From Saccharum officinarum (Eukaryota > Streptophyta > Magnoliopsida > Poales > Poaceae): 64,000 nucleotides of DNA. This document shows, in pieces, positions 59,001 to 64,000 of the stretch. Made by a program: the position numbers and the translations under genes. Position 1 is the stretch's first letter. Each line of letters begins with the position of its first letter. The notes under the pieces are model-generated. The model had not been told where the DNA came from. It saw only the letters and a list, made by a program, of their open reading frames with translations, and did no database searches. The stretch covers positions 78,034,502 through 78,098,501 of the forward strand of contig CM036201.1 of assembly GCA_020631735.1 (NCBI GenBank). Reading direction: 5' to 3'.

Positions 59001-59356
59001 CAGCGGACTGCAGCCAGCACAGCAAAGGTGAGGCTTCACTGATTCAGGAACGTGAATTTGTGTGCCGTGATGTCTGATTCATAGCATTATTACTGCTATT
59101 TGCTATTGATTTTTAGTTAGTAGCGTGCGTATATTTTCCCCGTAGATTTCTTTTTTGGTTTGCAAAAATGTAGAACAAAACAGTTTATTTGTGAATTTAA
59201 GGCAAAATGTGGTTATTTTGTAATTTCCCTAATTCGTTAGTTTCATGTATATATCTAGAGTTGAACAATTTGTGTCAGTAATCAGCAATATACCACTATG
59301 AACTATATTTTGGACATTTGCATTGAACCTATTTTTTTATTAGGAAATAGCCTAGC

Positions 59357-59794
59357 ATGGGGAAGAGGCAGAGGAAGACTCCTGGGCGCGCACCGGCACG
59401 GGGCCTTCCAAAGTCCAAGCGGACCGATGAGCTAGCGGCAATGTCTGATTCTGACAACGACGAAATCGATGCCTGTAAGATGGAGGAGCTGTGAGGCCTC
59501 CTCCCTTCGTTTCTGAAGAGCATGCATTTGGTTGTTCCTGTTGGCTGATGCATGCTTTGTCGTTGTTTTGTCTCTGATTTCTGTTTCGCAGTCCACAAGC
59601 AGCGGGACATGATCCCTTTCGACGCCGATGATGGTTAGTGCTCTAGTTTTGGTGCTATTGGGAATGGGAATTTCGATTTGCTTCGTCCATCTGTTTGCAG
59701 TTTACTAAGATGTTTTGATTTTCTTTCTTTTTGCTGTGTTTCAGTAAGGGAGTCGGAGGATGACGATGTGGAGCAGCCTGTGTTTGACCTCGAG
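59357..59794 (+). CDS. SAS10/UTP3-like protein, N-terminal exons (59357-59474, 59592-59633, 59745-59794)
   Basis: SAS10/UTP3 (THALLO in Arabidopsis) is a nucleolar component of the small-subunit processome that matures 18S rRNA. The ATG at 59357 gives MGKRQRKTPGRAPARGLPKS (basic start). Exon 1 ends in ...NDEIDA (donor 59475). Exon 2 (59592-59633) joins in phase to give FHKQRDMIPFDADD. Exon 3 (59745-59794) gives VRESEDDDVEQPVFDLE (donor 59795). The DEIDAFHKQRD...P and acidic QPVFDLE blocks are characteristic of plant SAS10 N-termini. All donors and acceptors are GT/AG and phases agree. A 5' UTR intron (59028 to about 59350) precedes the ATG. The remaining exons, including the Sas10 C-terminal domain, would lie beyond 64000. 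Intron 3 holds an antisense copia element. Confidence 0.87.
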
Positions 59795-60356
59795 GTAATT
59801 TTTACTCCATACTGACTGAGTTCTCCATGAGTTGTATGTAGAAAGCTACAAATTATATAGGTGGTAACTTTCAAGGGTTTTGGATGATTAAATGCAAGTA
59901 TTGATGTTTGGCTGGATAGCACTACTGCATTACCTTGTTTTCAGTCATTTATTTTGCTCATTTAGCCTAGACTAGTGCTGCAACAGTGGATTGGCTGTGC
60001 TGCTGGATCATATGATTTGTTGCTGATGTGTTGTCTCCATTTTTATTTGAGATGATAGCTTATTTTGGGGTTAACATGTTGCCACCGTATTTCTGGGTTC
60101 TGGGTTGACATTGGTATACACTATACAGAGTGCTGCCTTCTCCCTTGTAAGGGGTACCGTGGGTCAAATGGCTAGTATCGAACACGATATTTGCTCAATT
60201 TCTCATCATTGTGTTGCTAATGTGAATGGAATGTGATATGATAATACAACTACAACACATTATTGGCTTTACATTGTGCTGCACTGCTGGTATCCTATGT
60301 AATGTAAATGAACCTGATATGTTAAATGCCAAATAAGTAAAAAGCAGTGTTCCCAA
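59795..60356 (+). other. SAS10 intron 3, 5' part
   Basis: T-rich intron-like DNA after the donor at 59795. No further acidic SAS10 exon was found before the copia LTR, so the next exon must be right of the window. Confidence 0.6.
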
Positions 60357-60773
60357 TGTTAGTCGCTGGATTCTCACTCTTGGTAGCAGTAGAATCCTTA
60401 CTCTCATCGAGAGAGGATGACACTAGGAGTTGGGGCAATTTTCTGGTTTATTTCTCACACAAACTTATAAAATGCCATGCCAACCTGAGGGGTTGGGGTT
60501 ACATACTTATAGGCTGCTAGCCAGCCAAGCATATGCCAATATGCTAGTCTAAGATGCTAGTCTAAGATGCTAAAATGCTGTCCTAGCTAAGATGCTGTCC
60601 TCTAGTCTAAGATGTTGTCCTAGCTAAGATGTTGTCCTCTAGTCTAAGATGCTGTCCTCTAAGATGCTGTACTCTAGTCTAAGATGCTGTCCTAAAAACA
60701 GAAAAACAACCACAAGGACCATGTGAGCAGCACAGCCCCACAAAGACCAACCACACATGAGACTTATCCATCA
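60357..60773 (-). repeat. 3' LTR of the copia element (417 bp)
   Basis: Minus-strand start TGATGGATAAGTC at 60773, end ...GCGACTAACA at 60357 (the left border is a best estimate). A TATA-like CCTATAAGTATG (minus strand) lies at about 60502-60513. A short repeat array lies just upstream of it in element sense. Confidence 0.78.
60537..60695. repeat. AAGATGCTGTCCTCTAGTCT repeats in the copia LTR U3
   Basis: About eight degenerate units of AAGATG(C/T)TGTCCT(C)TAG(T/C)... in 160 bp, immediately upstream of the LTR TATA box (element sense). Confidence 0.85.
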
Positions 60774-60781
60774 TTCTCCCC

Positions 60782-63700
60782 CTAAGTCTTGTGCGTCGTC
60801 TTGTGGGAGAGTTGAACCATCCCGGTCCTGGAGCAGAGCTCAAGGAACTTGATCCTCCCAAGGGGCTTGGTGAGCAGGTCCGCAAGCTGGTCCTTGGTGT
60901 TGATGTAGCTCGCCTTGATGCTCCCTTCCTCCAAACAGCCTCGGATGAAGTGGTACCTCACCCGGATGTGCTTGCTGTGTTCGTGGAACACGGGGTTCTT
61001 TGCTAGGGCCAGAGCGGACTTGCTGTCCACCCTGAGCTCCATCGCTCTAGTGTCTCTGCCAAGGAGATCACCAAGCAGTCGAGCGAGCCAGAGCGCCTGA
61101 GTCGAAGCGGTGGAGGCCGCTATGTACTCGGCCTCGCAGCTGGACAGGGCCACCACCTGCTGCTTGACCGACTGCCAGCTAACGAGGCACTTGCCGAGGA
61201 AGAAGAGGATCCCGCTCGTGCTGTTGCTGGTGTCGATGTTGCCGGCGTGGTCGCTGTCGCTGTACCCGACGAAGTGTGCCGCCCCAGGGCACCTCGGGTA
61301 GTAGAGGCCGTGGTCGAGAGTCCCCGCAACGTAGCGGATGATCCTCTTCACAGCCTGCTGGTGCTCCGTCGTCGGTCGCTGCATGAACCGACTAACGTAG
61401 CCGACGGAGAATGCCAAGTCCGGCCGTGTGTGGGCGAGGTAGCGAAGGCTCCTCACAAGACGCCGGTACTGCGTAGCGTCCACCTCCTCCGTCGTGCTGT
61501 CGCGGCTCAGCTTCAGCCTTTCCTCCATCGGAGTGAGGGCTGGGTTGCAGTCGGTGAGCCCAGCTAGCTCAACGATGCGCTTGGCATAGGCGGTCTGTCG
61601 AAGCGTGATCCCGAAGTCATCCTGGTGCACCTCGATTCCCAGGTAGAAGGAGAGAGACCCCAGATCACTCATCTGGAAGGTGGCCTTCATCTCTTCCTTG
61701 AATGCCGCCACCTCCGCATCCTTGGTGCCGGTGATCACCAAGTCGTCGACGTAGACGCCTACCAGCAGGGCCTTTCCTCCGCTGCCCCGCCGGTAGATTG
61801 CCGCCTCGTGTGGGCTTTGCTCAAAGCCCATCCCCTTCAGCGTGGAATCCAGCTTGGCATTCCACGCCCTCGGTGCCTGCCGCAAGCCATAGAGGGCCTT
61901 GCGCAGGCGAAGCACCTTGCCCTCCTTGTCGGGAATCGCAAATCCCGGCGGCTGATGCACGTAGACCTCCTCTTTCAAGTCGCCGTTAAGGAACGCCGAC
62001 TTGACATCCATGTGATGGACGCGCCAGCCCTCCTGGGCAGCTAGCGCAAGGAGGAGTCGCACGGACTCCATCCGTGCAACGGGCGCGAAGGCGTCGTCAA
62101 AGTCGATTCCTTCTTGCTGGACGAAGCCGCGCGCCACCAGACGCACCTTGTGCTTGATCACCTCTCCGGTCTCGTCCTTCTTGAGCTTGAAGACCCACTT
62201 GAGAGAGATGGCGTGATGGCCGGCTGGAAGATCGGCTAGCTCCCACGTCTTGTTCCGCTCGACGGCGTCCATCTCCATCTGCATCGCGGCACGCCATGCC
62301 GCGTCCCTCTCCGCCTCGGCGAACGAACGAGGCTCGCCATCGTCCTGTGTGAGGTGCAGCTCTGCCTCAAAGTCGTGCTGCGCCAGTCCAGGGACTGGCT
62401 GCTCGCCGAGGAGGTTGTCCACGGTACGGTAGCGCAGAGGCTCGCCGCCGTGGTAGGCGTCGATGCGATCCTCGTCGTTGGACAGCGGAGTGGCGAACTC
62501 CACTGTGCGCTGCTCGTCGTGGGCCGAAGTTGCCGGTGCCGAGCTTGAAGGGGTAGGGTCCGGTGTAGGAGAGCGAGGCGTGGCCGACGGTGCTGGTGGT
62601 GGACTCGCCGGAGCCTGTGGACTTGCCGGAGCTGGTGGTGGCGGTGGTGAAGGACTCGCCGGAGGTGGTGGCGAACGAGGTGGTGGGGTAGGCGAGCTCG
62701 GTGAGGATGAGCTGCTAGCTCCCCCCGCCTCCTTGAAATGGACGCAGTCGACGACAAAATCGCTGGTCATCGGAGTCGAACCATCATCCACCATCTTGCC
62801 CCACGTCCAGCTTCGCCCCTCGTCGAACACGACGTCACGCGTGATGCGCACGCGCCGTGTCGCAGGGTCGAGGACGCGGTAGGCCTTGGCGCCCTCCGCG
62901 TAGCCGATGAAGACCCCTGACGTGCTCCGGTCGTCGAGCTTGCCGACGTGGTTGAGCTCCTTGACGAAGGCCAGGCAGCCGAAGACGCGAAGGTGGCTCA
63001 CCACGGGCTTGCGCCCGTGCCAGGCCTCGTATGGCGTCTTGTCGTCGAGGGCCTTGGTGGGGGAGCGGTTGAGCAAGTGGACGGCAGTCATCACCGTCTC
63101 ACCCCAGTAGATCGCCGGCATCCCTCTCTGCTTGAGGAGGGCACGGGCGGTGGCCACCACCGTCTGGTTGCGGCGCTCGACGACGCCGTTCAGCTGCGGA
63201 GTGTACGGCGCGGAGAAGTGGCGGTGGATCCCCTCATTGGCGCAGTACGCCGTGAACTCGGCCGCCGTGAACTCGCTGCCGTTGTCCATGCGTAGGACCC
63301 GAAGCTTGCGGCCGCACTCCGCCTCCGCAGCAGCTTGAAGACGCTTGATGGCGTCCGCCGCGGCTACCTTGGCGTCGAGCAGGACAGCCCACATGTAGCG
63401 GGACATGTCGTCGACGAGGAGGAGGAAGTAGCGCCGACCTCCAGGTGTAGCCGGTGTCACGGGGCCACAGAGGTCACCGTGTACGAGCTCCAGCTTCTCC
63501 TTGGCGCGGAAGCTTGCCTAGCGAGGGAAAGGGAGCCGCCGCAGCTTGGTGAGGACGCAGGTGTCGCAGAACTGCTCCACGTGGTCGACGTGCGGCATGC
63601 CCCGCACCATCTCCTTACTGCCGAGCTGCCTCAGGGCCTCAAAGTTGAGGTGCCCAAAGCGCTCGTGCCACCTCCAAGCGTCGTCGTCGCGGCGGGCTGC

Positions 63701-64000
63701 AAGACAGAGAGGTTACGCCACCTGCGCATGAAGGACGTAGAGGCGGTTGCTCCTGTTGACCTTGACCAGGAGCCGGTGTCGATGATCCCAGATGCGCAGC
63801 ACCCCGTGCTCGATCTCCACGCGCGATCCGCTCTCATCCAGCTGTCCCAAGCTGATGATGAAGTTCCTCAACGCGGGGATGTAGTAGACACCGGTGAGCA
63901 GCCTATGCTCGCCAGTTTTGGCGACGAAGACGACTGAGCCGACGCCCTTGATCTCCACAGCGGAGGCGTCGCCGAACTTGACGGTGCCTCGAACGCCTGA
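60782..64000 (-). pseudogene. Copia pol: GAG-pre-integrase, integrase, RT, RNase H; two nonsense codons
   Basis: One continuous frame from the window edge to the stop at 60782. The pre-integrase part (63713-64000) has GVGSVVFV and LLTGVYYIPAL, then a TAA at 63713-63715. The zinc-finger block is HERFGHL...C..C (63550-63680). A TAG lies at 63518-63520. The 892-codon ORF (60782-63460) has integrase D,D,E residues in LVDDMS, RMDNGSEF and VVERRNQT (residues about 17, 59 and 95), then a proline/serine-rich linker (about 255-310). RT follows with HHMDVKSAFLNG and YVDDLVITG (about 570), then RNase H with YSDSDHAGN, SSCEAEYIA and KHIRVRYHFIRG near the end. All catalytic residues seen are intact. Without the two stops it would be a full polyprotein; both stops can be explained by one C-to-T change. 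Confidence 0.93.

Larger units (their letters stand above)
60357..64000 (-). mobile_element. Ty1/copia element, minus strand, running off the window
   Basis: The 3' LTR is 60357-60773, the PPT is next to 60774 (minus strand TTAGGGGGAGAA), and pol runs from 60782 to the window edge. The gag, PBS and 5' LTR lie beyond 64000. The gene is antisense to SAS10 and in its intron. Pol has only two nonsense codons and no frameshift in over 1,050 codons, so the insertion is young. Confidence 0.92.

Noticed and set aside
62463..62882. Plus-strand ORF of 139 codons opposite the copia pol
   Set aside because: Shadow of the proline/serine-rich linker of the minus-strand pol.

Overview
The window is plant nuclear DNA, almost certainly from a grass and probably of the sorghum/sugarcane/Miscanthus type (inference). 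The signs are GC-rich, intron-containing genes, a DUF1618 gene (a family greatly expanded in grasses), Tourist/Stowaway MITEs, and nested LTR retrotransposons with very long LTRs. Two runs of exactly 100 Ns (19959-20058, 31809-31908) mark scaffold gaps. Both fall inside or beside LTRs, so the order across them is not proven. About 80% of the window is mobile DNA.

Genes. (1) 1490-5660 (+) is a DUF1618 protein of two exons. Its 3.0-kb intron holds a Harbinger-type MITE and a 1.8-kb LINE-tailed retroposon with internal tandem repeats, and a tRNA-derived SINE lies just upstream of the gene. (2) 59357-59794 (+) holds the first three coding exons of a SAS10/UTP3 (small-subunit processome) gene. They follow a promoter with site II and telo-box motifs. 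An antisense copia element sits in intron 3 and runs off the window end. (3) 45275-46010 (-) is a broken fragment of an unrecognised helical-protein gene.

Mobile DNA by region. 0.9-12.2 kb: SINE, MITEs, the retroposon, a 0.96-kb fold-back element, a 788-bp hAT element with an 8-bp target duplication, and a Stowaway MITE. 12.4-20 kb: a minus-strand LARD-like element (4.0-kb LTR, 3.3-kb interior without pol). 20.1-21.8 kb: a decayed minus-strand copia element. 21.8-31.8 kb: a minus-strand gag-only element related to the SIRE copia lineage, with 2.4-kb LTRs, three zinc knuckles and a CpG-rich repeat array upstream of its TATA box. 31.9-43.5 kb: a plus-strand LARD-like element (5.4-kb 3' LTR) inserted in a copia RT gene that resumes at 43484 and ends in a 115-bp LTR. 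47.4-51.9 kb: a solo LTR of the same LARD family, inverted, with 5-bp target duplication GTATG. 52.1-57.2 kb: a minus-strand L1-type LINE split by a SIRE-type LTR at 53785-56033. 57.5-58.6 kb: two Harbinger-type elements, one with a 130-bp (TA)n tract. 60.4-64 kb: a nearly intact copia pol, minus strand.

No cellular pathway links the genes. The window shows repeated nesting of retroelements between and inside a few host genes. The most interesting signals are the VNTR-bearing retroposon, the gag-only element with its U3 array and repeated PBS-junction-like motifs, the excess of TAG codons in the copia genes, and a microsatellite that seems to have grown from a conserved MITE motif.
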